Part shown: piece by piece, positions 10,113 to 17,078 of the stretch | Layout of the letters: every line of letters starts with the position of its first letter | How positions within the stretch are numbered: position 1 is the stretch's first letter | DNA from: Glutamicibacter creatinolyticus | Lineage (GTDB): Bacteria; Actinomycetota; Actinomycetes; Actinomycetales; Micrococcaceae | Assembly: GCF_006094275.1 (NCBI RefSeq) | Contig: NZ_CP034412.1 | Span: forward strand, 3,100,001-3,164,000 | Length of the DNA: 64,000 nucleotides | Reading direction: 5' to 3' | Notes under the pieces: generated by a model | Database searches by the model: none | Told to the model about the DNA's origin: nothing | What the model saw: only the letters and a program-made list of their open reading frames with translations | Position numbers and translations under genes: made by a program

Positions 10113-10720
10113 GAACGGCCCGAAGCGGTCCTCGGAGGCGTCCCCGGGCTCGGCGCCGATCTCCGCCTGGTACTGCTGACGGAAGGCGACCACCTCCTCA
10201 TGGGTGCGGCCCACGAAGTTCCACCACATCAAGACCTGCTCGTTCAGCGGCGCCCCGCCGATTGCCCAGGAACACCGACAGGCTCCAGCCCGGGCCGGTC
10301 AGCGGTTCGGGGCGGTAGCTTTCGAAGGTCGGTTCCATGTTGCGGGCATGCTCCGGCAACGCCACCCACAGCTGGGCGCCGTGCAGGACGGTGGTGTCCT
10401 TCGTGGAGAATTCCGAATGGGTGATCCCGTACCCGGCGGTCATCAGGTTCAGCTCCCCGGGACGCACCGTGGCCTTGAAACCTGCCGAGTCCATGTGGTC
10501 GATCGCCCCGGTGAACAACCAGGACACCGTTTGCAGGCCGGTATGCGGGTGACGTGGGACGGCCATCCCCAGGCTCTTGGAGACATCGTCCGGACCGTAG
10601 TGGTCCAGGAAGCACCAGGCCCCGATCAGGCTGCGCTGCTTCTGCGGCAGTGTGCGGTAGACCGTCATGGCGCGCGGCCCGCCCAGCGGCACCGGGCGCG
10701 GTTCCAGGATCTCCGGTCAT
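10113..10720 (-). pseudogene. Pirin family protein, broken
   Basis: The minus strand encodes VPLGGPRAMTVYRTLPQKQR, AVPRHPHTGLQTVSWLFTGA and LMTAGYGITHSEFSTKD. The two His in RHPHTG and the His/Glu in THSE are the cupin metal ligands of pirins. The natural EILEPRP segment is present, but no start codon is; GTG at 10692 is the only candidate. A frameshift near 10255 separates the main part from MWWNFVGRTHEEVVAFRQQY, the start of the C-terminal cupin, after which the sequence runs into a GNAT scrap. It is probably not functional. Confidence 0.75.
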
Positions 10721-10721
10721 C

Positions 10722-10856
10722 TCCTCCTACCGTCCGGTGCTTGAACCCCTGGGGCTCACCCATCCGCAATACCTGGTGATGCTGGCCCTGTGGGAACAGG
10801 GCCCGATCGGGGCGCGGGAGCTGAGCGCCCAGCTGCACCTGGACCCCGGGAACGCG
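10722..10856 (+). pseudogene. MarR/OhrR family regulator scrap
   Basis: About 45 residues in the plus frame: YRPVLEPLGLTHPQYLVMLA, then LWEQGPIGARELSAQLHLDP. This matches helices 1-3 of an organic-peroxide-type MarR regulator. The recognition helix and wing are missing; at about 10856 it runs into the leader of the next gene and ends at KAWMR. Confidence 0.6.
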
Positions 10857-10870
10857 GTAATCTTCAAGGC

Positions 10871-11347
10871 ATGGATGAGATGACCGAACTGGTACTGACC
10901 CGCCATTTTGCCGCGCCGCGCACCGCCGTGTGGGCCGCGTTCTGCGAACCGGAAATCATCGCCCAATGGTGGGGTCCGGCCGGATGGGGCATCAAGGAAT
11001 CCTCCGTGGTCCTGGAACCCAAGGTCGGCGGACGCCACGAACTGGTCATGTACCAGCACCAGAACCCCACCCAGGAGGTGCCGTTGAAGGCCACGATCAC
11101 CGAATTCGATGAGTACACCTGCCTGGTCAGCGCCGACGGACCGCATGAAATGACGCTGGATCTGGTAATTCACACCCGGATCGACTTGAAGGAATTCGCC
11201 GGGCAAACCATCGTTACCCTCACCCAGGGCCCGCTGCCCCGCGAGGTCTTGCCGATGTCGATCTGTGAGGCCGTGATGCCCCAGGGGCGCCCGTCCAATT
11301 CCATGGAGCGCGTCAACCCCGTGATCGCGTGCTTGGTGACCGCGTAG
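10871..11347 (+). CDS. SRPBCC / AHSA1 domain protein, 3' end altered
   Basis: From ATG 10871 the frame reads ELVLTRHFAAPRTAVWAAFC, IIAQWWGPAGWGI, VGGRHELVMY and TITEFDEYTCLV: an Aha1/START-like hydrophobic-pocket domain found in stress or signalling proteins and as a partner of ArsR regulators. After about residue 128 (PLPREVLPM) the sequence changes at 11253 into the antisense of an SDR gene and reads 31 unrelated residues to a stop. The usual C-terminal helix (GWxxxLxxL) is therefore missing. It may be a truncated pseudogene rather than a working protein. Confidence 0.6.
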   Translation: MDEMTELVLTRHFAAPRTAVWAAFCEPEIIAQWWGPAGWGIKESSVVLEPKVGGRHELVMYQHQNPTQEVPLKATITEFDEYTCLVSADGPHEMTLDLVIHTRIDLKEFAGQTIVTLTQGPLPREVLPMSICEAVMPQGRPSNSMERVNPVIACLVTA

Positions 11348-11495
11348 GCCACCGACTGGGGGCGGGGAACCTGGGCGGCGATGGACCCGTTGTTGATGAT
11401 GCGTCCGCCACCGTGGTCCTTCATGTGATTAAAGGCCTGCCGGGCGCAGTTGATGGCACCGGTGAGGTTGACCGCGCAGACTTCGTCCCGGGCAA
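11254..11495 (-). pseudogene. Short-chain dehydrogenase/reductase fragment
   Basis: The minus strand gives an internal piece of an SDR: EVCAVNLTGAINCARQAFNH, HGGGRIINNGSIAAQVPRPQ, then SVAYAVTKHAITGLTRSMEL and WGITASQIDIG. It includes the catalytic Ser (NGSIAA) and the YxxxK pair. The NAD-binding N-terminus (TGxxxGIG) and the substrate-binding end are absent. The left edge butts against the AHSA1 gene, the right edge against a long hairpin. Confidence 0.7.
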
Positions 11496-11542
11496 ACGGT
11501 GGCCACACCCCTTCCCCGTGAAGGAGCGTGTGGCCACCGTTT
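11494..11542. terminator. Strong 15-bp hairpin, probable bidirectional terminator
   Basis: AAACGGTGGCCACAC (11494) pairs perfectly with GTGTGGCCACCGTTT (11528-11542) across a 19-base loop. A short T run at the 3' end of the right arm on the plus strand, and the A/T end on the other, suit a terminator. It sits at the edge of the SDR scrap and about 65 bases before the AEC transporter. Confidence 0.55.
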
Positions 11543-11606
11543 CCCATTTGCCCGGCCATGGACTACTACCCTTGAAGAGCCCACAGAAGGAAAAATAAGG
11601 AGAGGC

Positions 11607-12605
11607 GTGTTCCTCGACGTACTCTATGGCGTATTGCCGCTGTTCTTCGTGATGCTCGTCGGTTATGGCGCGAGCTACTCACCGAAGTTTCCCGCCAGCG
11701 TCGAGCCAGCCCTGAACGTCTTTGTCTTCTACGTTGCCTTGCCCGCGCTGCTCTATCGTGTGGTGGCCCACGCGAATGTCAGCGAGGGCGTTCCGGGAGC
11801 CTTTTTGGGCATCAGTGCCGGCGCTGCCCTGGGATTCGCGCTCCTGTGTTGGGTGACCTACCGATACCTCGTGCGTTGTTCAGCGCCCCGCGCCATGGCC
11901 GGGATGCTGACCACCAGCTTCGGTAACGTCTCCTACCTGGGGATACCGGTGATCCTTGGGGTGCTTGGCCCGTCGGCGGGATTTGCCGCCGGAATGGGCC
12001 AGCTGGTGCACAACGTCATCTTCATGGTGGGGTTCCCCGTGCTCGCGCAGCTCATGCTGCCAGCTGGTACGGCCCACCCGCACAAGCCCAGCGGCGGGCG
12101 GATCCTGCGCACCATCCGCCAGGCGCTGGTTTACAACCCGGTGACGTGGGCCATGTTGCTTGGCGGTGCCGTTGCCATCTGGCAGTTGCCCGTTCCGGGG
12201 CCATTGGATGAGACCGTCGACCTGCTGGCCGCCGCGGCCGCTCCCGGCGCATTGTTCACCATTGGGTTGTCGCTGCGTCGCACCGTGCAGCGGTTGCGGC
12301 AACGCGGGGTACCGACCGGCGCCGGCGAACCAGGATCACGGGCGATGATGCCCTTGATGGTTTTGGGCAAGCTGGTGGCGCTTCCACTGCTGACGGTCGC
12401 ACTGCTCCTGCTGCTGGCCCCGGAGCTGGATCCCTTGTGGTTCAATACCGCCATCTTAATGGCGGCGATGCCGACCTCGGCCACCGCGTACATCATGGCC
12501 CAAGCCGATACCGGGGACGGGGAACCCACGGCCCTGGCCATTGTGATTACGTGCGTGCTCTCCGTCGTTGTTCTACCCGTGCTCTCGCAGCTCTTCCTGA
12601 AATAG
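11607..12605 (+). CDS. AEC family transporter (auxin efflux carrier type)
   Basis: 332 residues with about ten hydrophobic helices in two halves, as usual for the family: LYGVLPLFFVMLVGYGASYS at the N-terminus, NVFVFYVALPALLYRVVAH, SFGNVSYLGIPVILGVLGPS with the unwound-helix Gly-Pro region, and MAAMPTSATAYIMAQ in the second half. Family members export or import malate, malonate or other small organic acids. The start is GTG 11607, six bases after AAGGAGA; upstream codons lie in the hairpin region. It stands alone, with no regulator in the same direction. Confidence 0.85.
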   Translation: MFLDVLYGVLPLFFVMLVGYGASYSPKFPASVEPALNVFVFYVALPALLYRVVAHANVSEGVPGAFLGISAGAALGFALLCWVTYRYLVRCSAPRAMAGMLTTSFGNVSYLGIPVILGVLGPSAGFAAGMGQLVHNVIFMVGFPVLAQLMLPAGTAHPHKPSGGRILRTIRQALVYNPVTWAMLLGGAVAIWQLPVPGPLDETVDLLAAAAAPGALFTIGLSLRRTVQRLRQRGVPTGAGEPGSRAMMPLMVLGKLVALPLLTVALLLLLAPELDPLWFNTAILMAAMPTSATAYIMAQADTGDGEPTALAIVITCVLSVVVLPVLSQLFLK

Positions 12606-12801
12606 GTCGATACCATTCAACGGCAGCCATGAAGAAAACTGGGATCCGGTACCGCCGATTTGTAGTATCGAGCTGGATTTAGCTTCGGTCCGTGGCAGGT
12701 CGGCGGAATGTGCGCAATGACCCGTTAAAGACGTAAAGACCATGCCCGACGCCTCAGGGACATGATCTCTACGTGGTCTTGATGCCTCGCGGCCCGCACT
12801 C
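12606..12801. other. Intergenic stretch, no gene seen
   Basis: Between the AEC gene and the 60-residue minus-strand ORF. No long frame with actinobacterial codon use and no clear hairpin was found; both flanking genes end here (convergent). Confidence 0.5.
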
Positions 12802-12984
12802 CTACCGGCGCAACAGCCGATCCCAGAATCCGGGGGTCACCTCGGTGATCTTCAGCCGAGGGGAGAGGTCCGGGTCCACGCACGGAACAGGCTGGAACAA
12901 GCCGGTGCGCAGTGCCTCGGTGGCCGCGAGGACCATTGGCTCTTCCTTGGAACAATTCGTATTTGCCGATGAAATAGCGGTCAT
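12802..12984 (-). CDS. Small protein of 60 residues, unknown
   Basis: The start ATG 12984 has an excellent AAGGAGGG eight bases upstream, so translation is likely. The protein reads MTAISSANTNCSKEEPMVLA, then a middle with LRTGLFQPVPCVDPDL, and ends LKITEVTPGFWDRLLRR. No signal peptide or known domain was recognised. It is divergent from the urate genes and shares their control region, which contains two TTCCA/TGGAA palindromes, so a role in or control with purine breakdown is plausible. It might instead be the start of a longer gene cut by a stop; about 190 bases downstream show no continuation. Confidence 0.55.
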   Translation of the reverse strand: MTAISSANTNCSKEEPMVLAATEALRTGLFQPVPCVDPDLSPRLKITEVTPGFWDRLLRR

Positions 12985-13010
12985 GCGACCCTCCTTGGGG
13001 TGTTCGTAAA

Positions 13011-13025
13011 TTCCAAGATGTGGAA
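13011..13025. promoter_or_regulatory. Palindromic operator TTCCA-N5-TGGAA
   Basis: TTCCAAGATGTGGAA is a perfect inverted repeat just upstream of the 60-residue ORF. It uses the same half-site as the palindrome at 13190-13207 near the uraD promoter. The TGGAA/TTCCA type is common for IclR-family regulators. Confidence 0.5.
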
Positions 13026-13157
13026 CTTAAGTTTTATTGTGTGAAAACAGTATGCCGGGCTTCCAAGGGCATTACAAGGGGTAAACCCAAAATTGTTAGT
13101 TAACGCGGGCAGAAACCCGATTAAGTCATACTTGTTAAACTTCGTGACCTGAACCAC

Positions 13158-13217
13158 TTGACGGAACACCTGTGAGGTGGCTTACAGTAGTGGAACAAAG
13201 ATTCCACGATCCAGAAA
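13158..13217 (+). promoter_or_regulatory. Promoter and operator of the urate catabolism operon
   Basis: TTGACG (13158) and TACAGT (13183) resemble -35 and -10 boxes with a 19-base spacer. Just after the -10 box, where transcription should start, lies the palindrome GTGGAACAAAGATTCCAC (13190-13207). The following ATTCCACGATCC (13201-13212) is repeated upstream of the malic enzyme gene at 23211-23222. A repressor bound here would block the promoter; the IclR protein at 22.3 kb is the obvious candidate. Confidence 0.5.
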
Positions 13218-13310
13218 CATCGAGTCGAAGCCGGCACTGCCAGCCGGTGGTAAGGGTGTCAGCGACCGGAACGTGGAGGTTCGACTTTTTCTGAAAGTAG
13301 CTGATCACCC

Positions 13311-13805
13311 ATGGAACTTGCAGTGTTCAATTCGCTGGATAACTCTGAGGCCGCCGACGTCCTGCGCCCCTGCATTGACATCGACCGCTGGGTTAACGAG
13401 CTGATTGCTGCACGTCCCTTCACTGACGTCAGCGACCTCACGCAGGCCGCAGAACGCAGTGCCAATCCCTTTACCGCCCAGGAGATCGAAGCAGCCCTGG
13501 CCCACCACCCCCGTATCGGGGAGCGTGCGGCCGGCGAAAGCGCCGAAGCCAAGCTCTCGCGCAACGAACAGGCCGCCCTGAACCTGGACGAAGACGTCAA
13601 CGCCCGCCTCATCGAGGCGAACCGGGCCTACGAGGAACGCTTTTCCCGCGTTTTCCTGATCCGCGCCGCCGGACGCACCACCGAGGAGATCCTCGCGGAG
13701 TGCCAACGCCGCCTGGGTAACGATGACGACACCGAACTTCGGGAAGTCGCCGAGCAGCTGCGGGCCATCGCAGTGCTGCGTCTTTCCAACGCGGTCCAGA
13801 ACTAG
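13311..13805 (+). CDS. uraD: 2-oxo-4-hydroxy-4-carboxy-5-ureidoimidazoline (OHCU) decarboxylase
   Basis: 164 residues, usual size. ALAHHPRIGERAAGESAEAK carries the catalytic His of the PRIG motif, and SRNEQAALNLDEDVNARLIE with YEERFSRVFLIRAAGRT is the conserved helical core. The enzyme decarboxylates OHCU to S-allantoin, the third step after urate oxidase and hydroxyisourate hydrolase. The ATG 13311 has only a weak ribosome binding site. It heads the operon uraD-uraH-uox-permease; 50 bases separate it from uraH. Confidence 0.93.
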   Translation: MELAVFNSLDNSEAADVLRPCIDIDRWVNELIAARPFTDVSDLTQAAERSANPFTAQEIEAALAHHPRIGERAAGESAEAKLSRNEQAALNLDEDVNARLIEANRAYEERFSRVFLIRAAGRTTEEILAECQRRLGNDDDTELREVAEQLRAIAVLRLSNAVQN

Positions 13806-13855
13806 ACCGCCACCGACCTCACCAGAAGACGCCTTAACCAAGGAGTTAGTTATCA

Positions 13856-14212
13856 ATGGCAGATGTTTCGACTGAACGCAGTCACATCACCACCCATGTA
13901 CTCGACACCGGGACCGGGAGGCCTGCCTCCGGTGTCAAGGCCACGCTGGAAGCCAAGACGGCATCCGGCTGGCAAGAAATCGGATCCGGTTCAACCGATG
14001 CGGATGGCCGCATCAAGAACCTGGGACCGATACAGGTTGAAGCCGGGCACTACCGGGTCTCCTTCGAGACCGGCGCCTACTTCGGGAAGCAGGGAACGGA
14101 AAGCTTCTTCCCCGCGGTAAGCATCGACTTCTACGTAAACAACGTCGATGAGCATTACCACGTACCTCTTCTTATCAGCCCGTTTGCATATTCCACGTAC
14201 CGAGGGAGTTAG
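13856..14212 (+). CDS. uraH: 5-hydroxyisourate hydrolase (transthyretin-like)
   Basis: 118 residues. HITTHVLDTGTGRPASGVKA at the N-terminus holds the first active-site His, and the protein ends AYSTYRGS, the YRGS tetrapeptide that separates hydroxyisourate hydrolases from true transthyretins. It opens the ring of 5-hydroxyisourate to OHCU. An AAGGAG precedes the ATG (13856). The next ATG, of uox, is four bases after the stop, so the two are probably translated together. Confidence 0.95.
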   Translation: MADVSTERSHITTHVLDTGTGRPASGVKATLEAKTASGWQEIGSGSTDADGRIKNLGPIQVEAGHYRVSFETGAYFGKQGTESFFPAVSIDFYVNNVDEHYHVPLLISPFAYSTYRGS

Positions 14213-14216
14213 AACA

Positions 14217-15146
14217 ATGACTACCGAAGCAACCGCACCGGCAGCCACCGACACCAAGATTGTCCTGGGCCAGAACCAGTACGGCAAGGCCGAAGTCCGT
14301 TTGGTGAAGATCACCCGCGACACCGACCGTCACCAGATCCAGGATCTGAACGTCACCAGCCAGCTGCACGGCGATTTCACCGCCGCGCACATCGATGGCG
14401 ACAACGGCCGCGTTGTCCCCACCGACACCCAGAAGAACACCGTTTACGGCCTGGCGCGCAATGGCGTGCGCTCCGTAGAGGAATTCCTGATCAACCTCGG
14501 TGAGCACTTCACCGGTGAGTTCGAGTGGATCACCGGCGGCCGCTGGGCAGCTGAAGAGTACTTCTGGGATCGCATCAACGATCACGACCACGCCTTCTCG
14601 CGCAACAAGTCCGAGTTCCGCACCGCCGTGCTGGAAATCAGCGAAAACGGTGAGAAGAACATCGTCGCCGGCATCGAGGACCTGACCGTCCTGAAGTCGA
14701 CCGGCAGCGAGTTCCACGGCTTCCCGGTGGACAAGTACACCACCTTGAAGGAAACCAGCGATCGCATCCTGGCCACCGACGTCAGCGCCCGCTGGCGCTA
14801 CGATGGCGAGGCCATCAAGGCCGGCATCGACTACGACGCGGTGTACAACTCGGTCCGCAAGCTTCTGCTGACCGCGTTCGCCGACACCCACTCCTACGCA
14901 CTGCAGCAGACCATGTTCGAAATGGGCAAGGCCGTGCTGGAAGCGCACCCGGAGATCGCAGAGGTCAAGATGTCCCTGCCGAACAAGCACCACTTCCTGG
15001 TTGACCTGGAGCCGTTTGGCCAGGACAACCCGAACGAAGTGTTCTTCGCCGCTGACCGCCCGTACGGTCTGATCGAAGCTACCGTCACCCGTGAAGGTGT
15101 GCCGGCCAACCACGCCATCTGGGCCAACGTCCCGGCGTTTATCTAA
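14217..15146 (+). CDS. uox: Urate oxidase (cofactor-independent uricase)
   Basis: 309 residues, typical of tunnel-fold uricases made of two T-fold repeats. IVLGQNQYGKAEVRLVKITR holds the catalytic Lys, VVPTDTQKNTVYGLAR the catalytic Thr, and NKHHFLVDLEPFGQDNPNEV the second-half His and substrate-binding region. It closely resembles the Arthrobacter globiformis enzyme as remembered. Urate is oxidised by O2 to 5-hydroxyisourate and H2O2. The ATG 14217 follows GGGAG. The product is passed to UraH and UraD, encoded just upstream. Confidence 0.96.
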   Translation: MTTEATAPAATDTKIVLGQNQYGKAEVRLVKITRDTDRHQIQDLNVTSQLHGDFTAAHIDGDNGRVVPTDTQKNTVYGLARNGVRSVEEFLINLGEHFTGEFEWITGGRWAAEEYFWDRINDHDHAFSRNKSEFRTAVLEISENGEKNIVAGIEDLTVLKSTGSEFHGFPVDKYTTLKETSDRILATDVSARWRYDGEAIKAGIDYDAVYNSVRKLLLTAFADTHSYALQQTMFEMGKAVLEAHPEIAEVKMSLPNKHHFLVDLEPFGQDNPNEVFFAADRPYGLIEATVTREGVPANHAIWANVPAFI

Positions 15147-15161
15147 CCCAACTCCGTGCTT

Positions 15162-15195
15162 GGGATGTGCCCGTGGTGCAACACGGGCACATCCC
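15162..15195. terminator. 14-bp perfect hairpin between uox and the permease gene
   Basis: GGGATGTGCCCGTG (15162-15175) pairs with CACGGGCACATCCC (15182-15195) around a six-base loop. There is no T run, so it is more likely a processing, stability or partial-attenuation element within the operon than a full terminator. Confidence 0.5.
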
Positions 15196-15224
15196 GGCAG
15201 CGACTGACTACAAGGAGGTCAGCC

Positions 15225-16763
15225 ATGAGCGCTGCGCACTCAGAATCTATCAAAAGGCAGCGTCCCGAGGACGAGAAATTACCTCTGGGCAAGACTTTTG
15301 CCTACGGTCTGCAGCATGTGCTGACCATGTACGGCGGCATCATCGCCCCACCCTTGATCATCGGCGGCGCCGCTGGCCTGAGCAGCACCGAAATCGGTGT
15401 GCTGGTTGCCAGCTGTCTGTTCGTTGGCGGCCTGGCCACCATCCTGCAGACCGTGGGCATCCCGTTCTTCGGGGCCCAGTTGCCGCTGGTGCAGGGCACC
15501 TCCTTCGCCTCGGTGGCCACCATGGTCGCCATCGTCAATGGTGGTGGTGGTATCCAGGCCGTGTTTGGCGCAGTGCTGGTCGCATCGCTCATCGGCTTCC
15601 TAATCGCCCCATTCTTTGCCCGCATCATCAGGTTCTTCCCTCCAGTGGTCACCGGCGTGGTGATCACGATGATCGGTGTCTCACTGACCCCGGTCGCCGC
15701 GAACTGGGCCATGGGCGGAGATGCCAAGTCTGAGGACTACGGCTCCCTGGCCAACATTGGCCTGGCCGCCGGCACCCTGCTGATCGTGCTGCTGCTTTCC
15801 AAGGTTGGCAGCGCGGCACTGTCCCGCCTCTCGATCCTGCTGGCCATCGTCATCGGCACCGTTGCCGCGGCGATGCTGGGCATGGCTGACTTCTCCAATG
15901 TCGGCGAGGGCGCATTCTTCGCCTTCCCGCAGCCGCTGGCCTTCGGCTGGCCGGTCTTTGAAATCGGCGGCATCATCTCCATGACCATCGTGGTCCTGGT
16001 GATCCTGACCGAAACCACCGCCGACATCCTGGCCGTGGGCGAGATCGCCAAGACCAAGGTCGACTCCAAGCGCATCGCCGACGGCCTGCGCGCCGACATG
16101 GCCTCCTCCGTGGTGGCCCCGATCTTCAACACGTTCACCCAGTCCGCCTTCGCGCAGAACGTCGGCCTGGTGGCCATCACCGGCATCACCAGCCGCTTCG
16201 TGGTGGCCGCCGGCGGCGGCATCCTGGTGGTCCTTGGCCTGCTGCCCATCCTGGGCCGCGTGGTCGCCGCCATTCCGATGCCGGTCCTGGGTGGCGCAGG
16301 CATCGTCCTGTTCGGCACCGTGGCCGCCTCGGGCATCCGCACCCTGTCGAAGGTCAAGTACGACAGCGCGAACCTGGTCATCGTGGCCGCCTCGATCGCC
16401 TTCGGCTGCCTGCCGATCGTGAAGGGCGACTTCTACGAGAACTTCCCGACCTGGTTCGAAACCATCTTCCACTCGGGCATCTCCTCGGCCGCCATCATGG
16501 CCGTCCTGCTGAACCTGCTATTCAACGAGTTCAAGCGCGGCTCGATGGGCAAGGACGGCTCGGTCTTTGCCGCCGCTCCGCCCCGCATGGTCAAGCAGGA
16601 GGAAATCTGCGGACTGCTGGAAGGCGACAGCTTCGAGGACGGCAAGCTGATCGACAAGGACGGGCAGGAGATCCCGGTCGTCACCAGCGAAGAGTTCGAG
16701 CAAGTGATGACGGGACAGATTGAGCTGCAACAGCTAAGCCAATCCAAAAGTTCAGGCCACTGA
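15225..16763 (+). CDS. NCS2 family urate/xanthine permease
   Basis: 512 residues, about 14 helices. LPLVQGTSFASVATMVAIVN and FAQNVGLVAITGITSRFVVA are NCS2 signatures (the QN-x-G-x4-T motif lies in the latter); TTADILAVGEIAKTKVDSKR is the helix-8 region with the substrate-binding Glu of the family. The long hydrophilic tail (about 60 residues) is usual for actinobacterial homologues. ATG 15225 follows AAGGAGG. Its place behind uraD-uraH-uox argues for urate or xanthine uptake coupled to protons. Xanthine or uracil cannot be separated by sequence alone. Confidence 0.9.
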   Translation: MSAAHSESIKRQRPEDEKLPLGKTFAYGLQHVLTMYGGIIAPPLIIGGAAGLSSTEIGVLVASCLFVGGLATILQTVGIPFFGAQLPLVQGTSFASVATMVAIVNGGGGIQAVFGAVLVASLIGFLIAPFFARIIRFFPPVVTGVVITMIGVSLTPVAANWAMGGDAKSEDYGSLANIGLAAGTLLIVLLLSKVGSAALSRLSILLAIVIGTVAAAMLGMADFSNVGEGAFFAFPQPLAFGWPVFEIGGIISMTIVVLVILTETTADILAVGEIAKTKVDSKRIADGLRADMASSVVAPIFNTFTQSAFAQNVGLVAITGITSRFVVAAGGGILVVLGLLPILGRVVAAIPMPVLGGAGIVLFGTVAASGIRTLSKVKYDSANLVIVAASIAFGCLPIVKGDFYENFPTWFETIFHSGISSAAIMAVLLNLLFNEFKRGSMGKDGSVFAAAPPRMVKQEEICGLLEGDSFEDGKLIDKDGQEIPVVTSEEFEQVMTGQIELQQLSQSKSSGH

Positions 16764-16865
16764 CGCGACGGACGCTGAAACACCGGTCGAGGAGGACTCA
16801 TCCTCCGAAGCCGGTGACGCGGACAGTGGCCCCCATCCAAGGCACTAGCCCGATACCCGGGCCTT

Positions 16866-16907
16866 GACCGAAGCCCCGACCACAGCAATGTGGCCGGGGC
16901 TTCGGTC
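16866..16907 (+). terminator. Terminator of the urate operon
   Basis: GACCGAAGCCCCG then ACCACA pairs with TGTGG and CGGGGCTTCGGTC around a short AATG-type loop: about 18 base pairs with one mismatch, followed by CGTTAA. It ends the region after the permease; 16908-17078 shows no gene. Confidence 0.65.
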
Positions 16908-17078
16908 CGTTAACGAGTATGCTCGAAGCCGATTGTGGGGCGTTCGGGAAGTGTTCGGCCCGCAAAGGCGTTATGCCATCGACAGGCCCGCGTCGGCGGG
17001 CCAAGAATTTCCTGGGGACATCCCGCCATGAGCAGACGGAGAGTCCCGGCAAGACCCTGAGCTGGAGCGCAACAGATA

